Assembly: GCA_934271065.1 (NCBI GenBank)
Contig: CAKQQQ010000001.1
Location: 248,001 to 312,000 of the forward strand
Source of the DNA: an uncultured Clostridia bacterium
GTDB taxonomy: Bacteria; Bacillota; Clostridia; Christensenellales; Borkfalkiaceae
DNA length: 64,000 nucleotides
Direction of reading: 5' to 3'
Shown: positions 23,539 to 32,860 of the stretch, piece by piece
How positions within the stretch are numbered: position 1 is the stretch's first letter
Layout: the number at the start of each line of letters is the position of its first letter
Notes under the pieces: model-generated
What the model saw: the letters and a program-made list of their open reading frames with translations, nothing else
The model's database searches: none
What the model was told of the DNA's origin: nothing
Position numbers and translations under genes: made by a program

Positions 23539-25694
23539 CGGTTTTTCTTCATTGACAAACTTATTCTGTTTTTCTTTACGTCTACGCCGATAACCCTTAC
23601 CTTAACCGCCTGCCCGACTTTGAATTTATCCGACGGATGTCTTACGTACTCGTCGGAAAGTTCGGAAATATGCACCAGCCCGTCCTGATGTACGCCGATG
23701 TCGACGAAAACGCCGAAATCGATGACGTTTCTGATCGTGCCGTTTAATATCATTCCTTCTTTAAGGTCGTTAATATTCATTATATCGGAACGAAGCTCAG
23801 GCTTAGGGAGACTGTCTCTCACGTCTCTGCCGGGTTTAAGCAGTTCGGTTACGATATCGTTCATTGTCGGAACGCCCAACCCGCACTCTGCGGCGGCTTT
23901 CACTTCGCCGTAACTCTTTATCTGTCGCGGTAAATCGGATAAATTTCTGCTTTCGACATCCGCGTCGGCATATCCGAAAAGTTTTAACAGTTTTTCGGTT
24001 GCTTCGTACGATTCGGGGTGCACCGCGGTATTGTCGAGAATTTTTTTACCGTCGCGGATACGTAGGAATCCCGCGCATTGCTCGTAGGCTTTCGCGCCGA
24101 GTTTATTGACTTTAAGGAGTTCCCTGCGCGAGCGGAATTTTCCGTTTTCTTCTCTGTAAGCGACGATATTTCCCGCAATCGAGCCGTTCAAACCCGAAAC
24201 TCTCGATAAAAGCGCGCAACTTGCGGTGTTAAGGTCTACGCCGACGCTGTTTACGCAATCTTCTAAAACGCCGTTTAATACCGCGTCGAGACGCGCTTCG
24301 GGCATATCGTGCTGATATTGACCTACCCCTATCGCCTTAGGGTCTATTTTAATCAGTTCCGCAAGCGGATCTTGAAGCCTTCTCGCGATTGAAATCGCCG
24401 ATCTTAAAGTCAGATCGTAATTAGGAAATTCTTTCGCCGCTAAAGGAGAGCCGGAATAAACCGACGCCCCCGCTTCGCTTACGACGGCGTAAACGACCTT
24501 TCCGCCGTAATCTTTTACGAGATCGGAGACGAATATTTCGGACTCTTTCGACGCCGTTCCGTTGCCTATCGCGATAACGTCGACCGAATATTTATCGATA
24601 AGACCTTTAAGTTCGGCCTTTGCCGCTTCCGTTTTATTCTGCGGCGGAGTGGGATAAACTACGGTCGTTGCAAGCACTTTACCCGTTCCGTCCACAACAG
24701 CGATTTTGCACCCCGTTCTGTACGCGGGGTCGAAACCCATAGTAACCTTATCCTTTACCGGCGGCTGCATTAGAAGCGGGCGAAGATTCACGTCAAACAT
24801 TTTGATCGCCTGTTCCTGCGCGTTTTCGGTAAGATAACTTCTCACTTCTCTTTCGATAGAAGGCTGAATAAGCCTTTTATACGCGTCGGCAACGGCGGTT
24901 TTCACGTTTGACGTCGTAACGCTTCCTTCTTTTAAGAAAAACGTCTCGCACACTCTTATCGCAAACGCTTCGTCAACCGATATTTTAACTTTCAGATAAC
25001 CTTCCGACTCCCCGCGGTTGATAGCGAGAACCCTGTGCGGTTTAATATCCGCTACGCTCTCGCCGTAGTCCGCGTACATTTCGTACGTTTTTGCCGCGTC
25101 GTCTTCGCTTTTCGTCAATCTCGTCGTTATTTCGGCGTTTTTAAGGTAAATTCTGCGTAACTTTTTACGGAGTTCGGCGTCGTCGGAAACCCTTTCCGCA
25201 ATAATATCTTCCGCGCCGCTTAACGCGTCTTTCACGTCGTTTACGCCTTTATCGGCGATTACGAACGGCTCTGCAAGGCTTTCGGCAGTACCCGTCGTAA
25301 CGTTTTGCGCAAGAAGAATATCCGCAAGCGGTTCAAGCCCTTTTGCGGCGGCAACGGTCGCACGCGTTTTACGCTTTTGTTTGTACGGTCTGTAAATATC
25401 TTCGACTTCGGTCAAAGTTTCCGCCGACGCAATAGCCGCGGCGATTTCATCCGTCATTTTGCCCTGCTCGGTAATCGAAGACGAAACTTCGTTTTTGCGT
25501 TTTTCGACGTTTCTGAGATAATTAAGTCTGTCCGACAGTTCCCTTAATACCTGATCGTCGATATGCCCCGTCATCTCTTTTCGATAGCGGGCGATAAACG
25601 GAATGGTATTGCCTTCGTCTAATAACGCGATTACGTTTTTCGCGTGGTCGTCTTTAAGTTTGAATTCTTCGGTAATACGTTTTTGAATATCCAT
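23535..25694 (-). CDS. tex: Tex family RNA-binding protein (transcription accessory protein)
   Basis: 719 aa. N-terminal helical Tex domain (IPFIARYRKEMTG motif at about 31-43), YqgF/RNase-H-like domain around 320-450 (VTMGFDPAYRTGCKIAVVDGTGKVLATTVVYPTPP), helix-hairpin-helix pair (about 490-560, VGVDLNTASCALLSRVSGL), C-terminal S1 domain (about 640-715, GVFVDIGVHQDGLVHISELSDEYV). Nucleic-acid-binding factor linked to transcription and RNA stability. AAGGAAAT Shine-Dalgarno. Complete length. Confidence 0.96.
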   Translation of the reverse strand: MDIQKRITEEFKLKDDHAKNVIALLDEGNTIPFIARYRKEMTGHIDDQVLRELSDRLNYLRNVEKRKNEVSSSITEQGKMTDEIAAAIASAETLTEVEDIYRPYKQKRKTRATVAAAKGLEPLADILLAQNVTTGTAESLAEPFVIADKGVNDVKDALSGAEDIIAERVSDDAELRKKLRRIYLKNAEITTRLTKSEDDAAKTYEMYADYGESVADIKPHRVLAINRGESEGYLKVKISVDEAFAIRVCETFFLKEGSVTTSNVKTAVADAYKRLIQPSIEREVRSYLTENAQEQAIKMFDVNLRPLLMQPPVKDKVTMGFDPAYRTGCKIAVVDGTGKVLATTVVYPTPPQNKTEAAKAELKGLIDKYSVDVIAIGNGTASKESEIFVSDLVKDYGGKVVYAVVSEAGASVYSGSPLAAKEFPNYDLTLRSAISIARRLQDPLAELIKIDPKAIGVGQYQHDMPEARLDAVLNGVLEDCVNSVGVDLNTASCALLSRVSGLNGSIAGNIVAYREENGKFRSRRELLKVNKLGAKAYEQCAGFLRIRDGKKILDNTAVHPESYEATEKLLKLFGYADADVESRNLSDLPRQIKSYGEVKAAAECGLGVPTMNDIVTELLKPGRDVRDSLPKPELRSDIMNINDLKEGMILNGTIRNVIDFGVFVDIGVHQDGLVHISELSDEYVRHPSDKFKVGQAVKVRVIGVDVKKNRISLSMKKNR

Positions 25695-25762
25695 AATGAT
25701 TTCCTTGAAGTTATTGCTGTTATTTGATATATAGTAACGCCGACGTAACGTGCGCTAAAATT

Positions 25763-27562
25763 TTATCTGTCGTTTCGCGATTTGTAAAACATTGCATATT
25801 CGTAGGTGTTTACTGTGATTTTGTCGGTTTTTATGTCTCGCATAAATTCATACGTTGCATTTTTTAATTTAATTTCGGCTGGTTCATCACCTGCGTTTAC
25901 GACGATAAGAGCAACTTCTTTATCGCCCGTTTTTGTAAAAGCAATCAATCCGTTTTTCGCGTATACGTTATCGATTTTGCTTTGCGATAAACACTTATGC
26001 CCGTTTCGTAGCGCGGCAATAAATTTATACCATTTGAGAATTTCGTCGTTTGCTCTACCTAAATCGAAACACTTTCGATTGAACGGATCTTTATTGCCTT
26101 GCATACCCGTTTCGTCCCCGTAATAAACGGACGGAAATCCGTATAAAAAGAACTGTAAAAGGGTGGCGCATTTTAGTCGCTTTTTTCCTATCGCGATTTC
26201 TTCTTCGGTCAAAACTTCGTTTGCCATATCCGTTCTTCGCGTTGCCAGACGCCCGCCCTTACCTAACACGGTTAAAATTCTCGGGGTATCGTGCGTACCG
26301 AGAATATTCATTAAATTGTTTAATGCAAATTCGGGATAATGATCGAGTTGTCGTCTTATTTCGTTTAAGAGTTTGCCGCTCTCGCCCGTAATAACGTAAT
26401 TTATTATCGCGCTTTTTAACGGATAATTCATTACTCCGTCAAGTTCGGGCTCGGTAAAATAAGTTCGTCTGACGTCGTAAGCGATTTTGTTCGTCGCGTC
26501 TTCCCATACTTCGCCTATCACTATTCCGTCGTTATTTATATCGTGAATTTTATCGTAGATTTTTCTTACGAATTCATCGGGAATTTCGTCAACGACGTCG
26601 AGTCTGAAACCTACCGCTCCGAGTGACGCGTATTTTTCAATCACACCGTCTTTACCGGCGATAAAATCTTCAAATTCTTTGTTGTTTTTATTTATCGTCG
26701 GCAGCGTATCTATTCCCCACCACGATAAATAATCGTCCGGAAAGTCTTTGAAACAATACCAGGAGTAATACTTAGAATTTTCAGACTGATACGCGCCCAC
26801 GCTTTCGTAGTTTCCGTACTTATTAAAGTATAAACTGTCGTCGCCGGTATGATTGAACACGCCGTCTAAAATAATACATATGTCTTGTTTTCTACATTGT
26901 GTAACTAATTGAGCATAATCATCAATATTGCCCAACAGTCCGTCAATTTGAAAATAGTCGCCCGTATCGTATCTGTGGTTACTTTTCGCTTTGAAAATCG
27001 GGTTGAGATATATTGCCGAAACGCCTATACTTTTGAGATACGGCAATTTATCGATTATCCCCTTAAAATTACCGCCGAAAAAATCGTCGTTGGTAATTTT
27101 ACCGTATTTATTCGGCAGATATTCGGGCGTTTCGCCCCACGGTCTGATTCTTTTGCCCGTCGCGTCGCCGCAGCCTTCGGCTCTTGAAAACCTGTCGGGC
27201 ATTATCTGATACATAATTTTATCGGAATAATTAACCGCGCGACGATTTTTGCATACGAGTAATTGAAAAAAGTCTCGACTGCCCTGTTCGGCTTTGCAGT
27301 TTCCGTTATCGCCGTAAAAAGCGTCGTCGGCTAAAAACCCGTACCAGATTAAACCCGACTTCAAACCGCTTAATACGATTGAAAAGCCGTCTTTTAAGGG
27401 CGTCATATCGTATTCAACGGTATCTTCTCCGTCGTAACGTAAAACCAAGCGACATTGAACAATGCCGCTCGTTTTTACCGTTATTTTCAGTTTTTCGCTT
27501 TCGAATATTCCGCCGCGTATACTTTTACAGGCTAAGTCAAGCGAATCGTAATATAAACTCAT
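25763..27562 (-). CDS. GH13 alpha-amylase family glycosidase (neopullulanase/maltogenic amylase-like)
   Basis: 599 aa, cytosolic (no signal peptide). N-terminal beta domain of about 120 residues, then the GH13 barrel: YQIMPDRFSRA, VFNHTG (region I), GFRLDVVDE (nucleophile Asp), IGEVWED (acid/base Glu), LGTHDTPR (third Asp), and YYGDETGMQG. A C-terminal beta domain completes it. The start ATG at 27562 shares four bases with the glgP stop (ATGA); the longer reading to 27667 lies within glgP. As last gene of the glycogen operon it probably acts on maltodextrins or branches released by GlgP; no GlgX is present here. Exact specificity cannot be read from sequence. Confidence 0.9.
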   Translation of the reverse strand: MSLYYDSLDLACKSIRGGIFESEKLKITVKTSGIVQCRLVLRYDGEDTVEYDMTPLKDGFSIVLSGLKSGLIWYGFLADDAFYGDNGNCKAEQGSRDFFQLLVCKNRRAVNYSDKIMYQIMPDRFSRAEGCGDATGKRIRPWGETPEYLPNKYGKITNDDFFGGNFKGIIDKLPYLKSIGVSAIYLNPIFKAKSNHRYDTGDYFQIDGLLGNIDDYAQLVTQCRKQDICIILDGVFNHTGDDSLYFNKYGNYESVGAYQSENSKYYSWYCFKDFPDDYLSWWGIDTLPTINKNNKEFEDFIAGKDGVIEKYASLGAVGFRLDVVDEIPDEFVRKIYDKIHDINNDGIVIGEVWEDATNKIAYDVRRTYFTEPELDGVMNYPLKSAIINYVITGESGKLLNEIRRQLDHYPEFALNNLMNILGTHDTPRILTVLGKGGRLATRRTDMANEVLTEEEIAIGKKRLKCATLLQFFLYGFPSVYYGDETGMQGNKDPFNRKCFDLGRANDEILKWYKFIAALRNGHKCLSQSKIDNVYAKNGLIAFTKTGDKEVALIVVNAGDEPAEIKLKNATYEFMRDIKTDKITVNTYEYAMFYKSRNDR

Positions 27563-29991
27563 CGGATTTGTTTTAATTGCCAGATATTTTCGGCGTATTC
27601 CTTGATCGCCCTGTCGGCAGAGAAATATCCCGAGCAGGCAATATTCATAAGCGATTTCTTGTTCCAAGCCGTTCTGTCGGCGTATAAATCGTCCGCCTTT
27701 TTATGAATTGCAAGGAAGTCGCTGAAATCCGCCATACACATATACGGGTCGGCGATGGGCGAATTTACGAGCAGGTAATTTGCTATATCGTCGAATTTTT
27801 CCCCGTCGAAACCGTCTTTTAACGCCGAAATTACGCGCTTTAACGTCGCGTTGTTGTTATAAAACGCGGTTGCGTCGTATCCGTTCTTCCAAAGGTCTTC
27901 TACTTGCTTTGCGTTCATTCCGAAAATGAAGATATTATCGTCGCCGACCTTTTCTTTCATTTCGACGTTCGCGCCGTCAAGCGTACCGATAGTAAGCGCG
28001 CCGTTTATCATAAACTTCATATTGCCCGTGCCGCTTGCTTCTTTGCCCGCCGTTGAAATCTGTTCTGAAATCTCGGTTGCGGGCATAAGCGTTTCCGCCA
28101 TCGTAACGCAATAATCTTCAAGATAAACTACGGATAATTTTTCGCGTATTCTCTGATCGGGATTTTTTCTTAAATCTTCGGATAAACAGCACAACAACTT
28201 GATTATGCGCTTAGCCATATAGTAACCCGGAGCAGCCTTCGCGCCGAAAATAAACGTTTTGGGATGAACGTTTTTGTCGGGATTGTCTTTAAGTTCGTTA
28301 TAGAGATTTATTATATACATAGCGTTAAGAAGTTGACGCTTGTATTCGTGTAATCGTTTTGCCTGAACGTCGAAAATCGATTCGGGGTTAATGACGACGT
28401 TTTCGCGTTTGTAAGCAAAATCGCACAATCTCTTTTTGTTTTTGAATTTGATTTCGTCTAAACGTTTTAATACGGACGCATCGTTTTCAAACTTCTTGAA
28501 TTCGGCAAGTTTAGACGCGTCGTAAACGAAATCGCCGCCTATACATTCGGTAATAAGCGAAGAAAGTTCGGGGTTAGACTGACAAAGCCAACGCCTGTAC
28601 GCAATGCCGTTGGTTACGTTCGTGAATCTGTCGGGATACGCGTCGTTAAAGTCTTTGAATATAGAATTTTTAATAATTTCGCTATGGAGCGAAGATACGC
28701 CGTTTACGCAATGAGAAGCGACCACCGACATATTAGCCATTCTGACCTGTCCGTGCGATAAAATCGACATTCTTTCGATTTTATCCCAGTTGCCGGGGAA
28801 CAAATTCCACATATCGGCGCAAAAACGTTGATTTATCTCTTTAATTATCGAGTAAATTCTCGGTAATCTTCTTTCGATAAGATCTTCGTTCCATTTTTCA
28901 AGCGCTTCGCTCATAACCGTGTGGTTTGTGTACGCTACGGTTCTATGCACTATATCCCATGCGTCGTCCCACGAAAATCCGTGTTCGTCCATAAGAATAC
29001 GCATCAATTCGGGAATACAGAGCGCGGGGTGCGTGTCGTTTATATGGATTGCCGCAAGGTCGGGCAACGTGCGCAAATCGCCGTATCTGCGAATATGGTC
29101 GTTTATTATATTCTGCAAAGTTGCGGAAACGAGAAAATATTGCTGCTTTAAGCGGAGAGATTTTCCTTCGCTGTGATTATCTGACGGATATAAGACTTTG
29201 GATATAAGTTCCGCTTCGTTATCTTCTTGCATACAGCGAACGTAATCCCCTTCCGAGAAAGAACGCATATCGAAGTCTCTGACGCTTTTCGCAGCCCATA
29301 ATCTGAGCACCGAAACCGCCGCGGAATCTTTACCGGAAATCATCATATCGTACGGCATCGCTTCGACTTCCTGACAATCGACCTGTTTTATCTTTAACCC
29401 GCCGTCCGTCCATTCTTCGATGACTTTACCGTCGAATTTAACGCGAACCATAAGGTCGGAACGCTGAGTCAGCCAGACTTCGCCGCCCGGAAGCCAGACG
29501 TCGGGTAATTCGGTTTGCCACCCGTCCACTATTTTTTGCTTGAACAGACCGTATTCGTAGCGTATAGAATAGCCCATTGCGGGATAATCCTGCGACGCAA
29601 GCGCGTCCATAAAACACGCCGCCAATCTGCCCAAACCGCCGTTGCCGAGCCCTGCGTCGGGTTCGAGTTCGTATAAATCGTCAAGCGTTGTTCCCGTACC
29701 CTTCAAAGCCTTTTCGAGTTGGTCTTTGATACCGAGATTGTAAACGTTGTTTTTAAGCGATCTGCCAAGCAGAAACTCCATACAAAGGTAATATACCCTT
29801 TTGGCGCGCTTCGCTTTCATTTTATAGTGATAAGCGTTACGCTTTTCAAGTAAGATGTCTCTTACCGTCATTACCGCCGCTTTATACAGTTGCTCTTGCG
29901 TCGCTTCTTTAAGCGACACGCCGAAATATCTCGAAAGTTTGCCTGTTAAAGCGTCTTTCATTTCTTTCGGAGTTATTTCCAAGGTGTTCAT
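27559..29991 (-). CDS. glgP: Glycogen phosphorylase
   Basis: GT35 enzyme releasing glucose-1-phosphate from alpha-1,4 glucan ends. 810 aa. Conserved N-terminal region YYLCMEFLLGRSLKNN, GNGGLGRLAACFMDALA, and the pyridoxal-phosphate site EASGTGNMKFMINGALTIGTLDGANVE with its Lys. Full length. AAAGGAG Shine-Dalgarno 12 nt before the ATG. Between glgA and the GH13 amylase. Confidence 0.97.
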   Translation of the reverse strand: MNTLEITPKEMKDALTGKLSRYFGVSLKEATQEQLYKAAVMTVRDILLEKRNAYHYKMKAKRAKRVYYLCMEFLLGRSLKNNVYNLGIKDQLEKALKGTGTTLDDLYELEPDAGLGNGGLGRLAACFMDALASQDYPAMGYSIRYEYGLFKQKIVDGWQTELPDVWLPGGEVWLTQRSDLMVRVKFDGKVIEEWTDGGLKIKQVDCQEVEAMPYDMMISGKDSAAVSVLRLWAAKSVRDFDMRSFSEGDYVRCMQEDNEAELISKVLYPSDNHSEGKSLRLKQQYFLVSATLQNIINDHIRRYGDLRTLPDLAAIHINDTHPALCIPELMRILMDEHGFSWDDAWDIVHRTVAYTNHTVMSEALEKWNEDLIERRLPRIYSIIKEINQRFCADMWNLFPGNWDKIERMSILSHGQVRMANMSVVASHCVNGVSSLHSEIIKNSIFKDFNDAYPDRFTNVTNGIAYRRWLCQSNPELSSLITECIGGDFVYDASKLAEFKKFENDASVLKRLDEIKFKNKKRLCDFAYKRENVVINPESIFDVQAKRLHEYKRQLLNAMYIINLYNELKDNPDKNVHPKTFIFGAKAAPGYYMAKRIIKLLCCLSEDLRKNPDQRIREKLSVVYLEDYCVTMAETLMPATEISEQISTAGKEASGTGNMKFMINGALTIGTLDGANVEMKEKVGDDNIFIFGMNAKQVEDLWKNGYDATAFYNNNATLKRVISALKDGFDGEKFDDIANYLLVNSPIADPYMCMADFSDFLAIHKKADDLYADRTAWNKKSLMNIACSGYFSADRAIKEYAENIWQLKQIR

Positions 29992-30024
29992 CTAAAGTTG
30001 GTACTCCTTTAAGCCCGTTTACGA

Positions 30025-31722
30025 TTAAACGAGCATATTTTCGTATAATCTCTCATATTCCCCTGCGGAACGACTCCAAGAAAAATCGGAGTTCATCGCA
30101 TTTTTAATTAGTCCGAGCCATTCTTCTTTATTGCCGTAGGTGTATATCGCGTCTTTAAGAACGTAAAGCATTTCGTGCGCGTTATACGCCCTGAATACGA
30201 ATCCGTTACCGCCTTTTCTTCCTTCTTCGTTGTGCGGAACGATACTGTCGGCAAGTCCGCCCGTACATCTTACGACCGGTACCGCGCCGTATTTGCAGGC
30301 TATCATCTGCGAAAGACCGCAAGGCTCTTGTTTACTCGGCATAAGGAAGATATCCGCGCCGGAATAAATTTTGCTCGATAAATCCCTGTTGTATGCAATG
30401 ATGGCGCGACATTTGCCGCTATACCGCTCGGCAACGTATCTGAAATAATCTTCGTATTCGCCGTCGCCTTTGCCGAGAATAACGACCTGTACGTCTTCCG
30501 CAAGCAACTCTTCAAAGACGCATTTAACGAGATCGAGACCTTTTGCGGGAACGAGACGGGATATTATCGCGATAAGCGGAACGTCTTTCTTTACGGGCAA
30601 CGCCAGCATTTTTTGCAATTCTTCTTTACAGACGGCTTTGCCCGATAAATCGTTTACGGAATATTTGGCAAAGATTTTATCGTCGTTACTCGGATTGTAC
30701 AACGTCTCGTCGATACCGTTCAATATACCCGTAAGTTTATAATCGTTCGCGTTCGTCATATATTCGAGACCGTGCGCGAAAAACGGGTTTTTGATTTCGT
30801 CGGCGTAAGTCCTGCTTACGGTAGAAAACCTTTCGGCAAGTTGAATCGCGCCTTTCATAAGATTTATGCAACCGTTATAATCGACGATTTGTCTGCAAAA
30901 TTCGGGTAAACCGAAAAGGTCTTGCAGAAGTTCGTGACCGAATTTACCTTGATATTCTATGTTATGAATGGTAAACAACGCGCGAACGGAATCAAACCCC
31001 TTACTGTCGGCGTAAATCGTTTTAAGATATATTACCGAAAGAGCGGTCTGCCAGTCGTGACAATGTAAAATTTCGGGATAATAATCGAGATACCGCATCG
31101 CTTCGAGAACGGCACGGGAAAAGAACGCAAATCTTTCGCCGTCGTCAAAATACCCGTAAAGATTGTCGCGCTTGAAATAGTATTCGTTATCGATAAAATA
31201 AAAAGTTACGCTTTCGTATTTCAGACTGAATAAACCGCAGTATTGATTTCTCCACGCGACGGGAACGTTAAAGTTACCTTCAAAACGCATCATTGCCCTG
31301 TACGCAGGCGATATCGCACCGTATAACGGAATAGCCACCCTTATATCGTATTCGCCTCTTTGCGCCAATGATTTCGGAAGCGAGCCTATTACGTCGGCAA
31401 GTCCGCCCGTACCTGCGAACGGATTGGCTTCCGACGCTACGAAAAGTACGCTTTGCTTGAATTTTACTTCGTATTCGATTTTAAGTTCTTTCTGCGGGAT
31501 AGCCGTTTTTGTCGTTTTTGTCGTTTTTGTAACGCTTTTTACGGGTTTTACGGTTGACGACGCGGATTTTTTAGCCGCAGAAGATTTAGTCGCACCGTTA
31601 GTTTTTTTTGCCGCAGCGGGTTTAGAAACCGCCTTGACGGCTGTCGCGGTTGCTTTTACGGTTTTAGATTTTACCGAATCGTCGGGTGTTTTTTTGACTT
31701 TCTTATTTTCGCTTTCCGCCAT
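30025..31722 (-). CDS. glgA: Glycogen synthase GlgA with Lys/Ala/Thr-rich N-terminal tail
   Basis: GT5 ADP-glucose glycogen synthase. Catalytic part from about residue 88: SVLFVASEANPFAGTGGLADVIG. The usual KxGGL motif reads G-T-G-G-L, so the Lys is replaced by Gly. C-terminal GT-B half has PSKQEPCGLSQMIACKYG and VVRCTGGLADSI, normal for the family. The first 85 residues are unusual: a low-complexity tail of Lys, Ala, Thr, Ser and Val resembling histone H1 (KTTKTTKT repeats, SAAKKSASS). GGAGG precedes the ATG at 31722, so the tail should be translated. 565 aa against about 480 for the family. Between glgD and glgP. Confidence 0.94.
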   Translation of the reverse strand: MAESENKKVKKTPDDSVKSKTVKATATAVKAVSKPAAAKKTNGATKSSAAKKSASSTVKPVKSVTKTTKTTKTAIPQKELKIEYEVKFKQSVLFVASEANPFAGTGGLADVIGSLPKSLAQRGEYDIRVAIPLYGAISPAYRAMMRFEGNFNVPVAWRNQYCGLFSLKYESVTFYFIDNEYYFKRDNLYGYFDDGERFAFFSRAVLEAMRYLDYYPEILHCHDWQTALSVIYLKTIYADSKGFDSVRALFTIHNIEYQGKFGHELLQDLFGLPEFCRQIVDYNGCINLMKGAIQLAERFSTVSRTYADEIKNPFFAHGLEYMTNANDYKLTGILNGIDETLYNPSNDDKIFAKYSVNDLSGKAVCKEELQKMLALPVKKDVPLIAIISRLVPAKGLDLVKCVFEELLAEDVQVVILGKGDGEYEDYFRYVAERYSGKCRAIIAYNRDLSSKIYSGADIFLMPSKQEPCGLSQMIACKYGAVPVVRCTGGLADSIVPHNEEGRKGGNGFVFRAYNAHEMLYVLKDAIYTYGNKEEWLGLIKNAMNSDFSWSRSAGEYERLYENMLV

Positions 31723-31744
31723 TAAAAGTACCTCCGTAATTTAG

Positions 31745-32860
31745 TTAAATGACCGTGCCTTTGGAAATAAAGAACGGATGATTTTCGCTTCCCGATAAAA
31801 CGCGCTTATCTTTAATCACGACGTTTTTATCGGCTATAATGCAGTTCATATCCACGCTTTCGCCCGTAAGCGTATTCTGCATCAGAATACAATTTTTTAC
31901 CACCGTTCCGCGCCCGATTTTTACGCCGCGGAAAATTATGCTGTTATAAACTTCGCCTTCGACGTTGCATCCGTCTGCTATAAGCGAATTTTTAACGATT
32001 GCGTTATCGCCGTATCTGGTAGGCGCGCTGTCTTTAACTTTCGTATAAACGTTCGCCTTTCTGAAAATCTCGTCGCGATATTCGCGTTTGAGAAGTTTCA
32101 TCGATTCGTCGTAATATTTTTGCAACGAAGTCATTTCTTCGTAATATCCTTCGTGCCTGAACGCCTTAACCTTGCCCGTTTTTACAAGCGGTTTAAGTAT
32201 TTGCGACACGAAATGCTTCTTGCCGTGCGAAATTCCGTCGTTTATCAAATTTATAAGCGTAAGACGAGACACTACGAGTACGTTCGTATATAAGTTTGCC
32301 GTTTCGCCGACGAAATCATAAGCAATTTCTTTTACGCAATCGTCTTTGTCAACCGTCAAAAATATTTCGTTTTCGCCGTAATCGATTTGCTTTTTGTCTT
32401 TTTCGACGTAGATCATGGTTACGTCGGCGTGACTTTCGCTGTGCTTTTTAACCACCGGTCTGAAATCTATGTTGCAGACCATATCGGAATCGCTTAAAAC
32501 GACGTATTCTTCGTCGGACTTATTCAAAAAACCGATTACGTTCTTCAATGCTTCGAAGCGCGTGGTGTAAAGGGAGTTGTTTTCCGTCGCCCCGAACGGC
32601 GGAAGTATAAATAAGCCGCCGTAGTGTCTTGCAAGATCCCAGTCTTTGCCGCTGCCGACGTGATCCATAAGCGATTGATAGTTACTTTTGGTAATAAGCC
32701 CGACTTTTACTATATCGGAGTTGACCATATTAGACAGAGCGAAGTCTATCAGTCTGTAACGACCGAAGAAAGGAATGGAAGCGACCGTTCTCTTCGTCGT
32801 AAGTTCGGGAATGTTACCGTCGTGAATATTTGAAAAAACAAGACCGAGAGTAGTACTCAT
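31745..32860 (-). CDS. glgD: GlgD, non-catalytic partner of ADP-glucose pyrophosphorylase
   Basis: Nucleotidyltransferase-fold protein of 371 aa with a left-handed beta helix at its C-terminus (about 270-350, hexapeptide turns such as GEVYNSIIFRGVKIGRGTVVKNC). The GGxGxRL motif that GlgC has at its N-terminus is missing (here SNIHDGNIPELTTKR), which is how GlgD differs from GlgC in Firmicutes; there it forms a GlgCD complex with altered kinetics. AAAGGAG precedes the ATG, which overlaps glgC by 4 nt. Confidence 0.95.
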   Translation of the reverse strand: MSTTLGLVFSNIHDGNIPELTTKRTVASIPFFGRYRLIDFALSNMVNSDIVKVGLITKSNYQSLMDHVGSGKDWDLARHYGGLFILPPFGATENNSLYTTRFEALKNVIGFLNKSDEEYVVLSDSDMVCNIDFRPVVKKHSESHADVTMIYVEKDKKQIDYGENEIFLTVDKDDCVKEIAYDFVGETANLYTNVLVVSRLTLINLINDGISHGKKHFVSQILKPLVKTGKVKAFRHEGYYEEMTSLQKYYDESMKLLKREYRDEIFRKANVYTKVKDSAPTRYGDNAIVKNSLIADGCNVEGEVYNSIIFRGVKIGRGTVVKNCILMQNTLTGESVDMNCIIADKNVVIKDKRVLSGSENHPFFISKGTVI

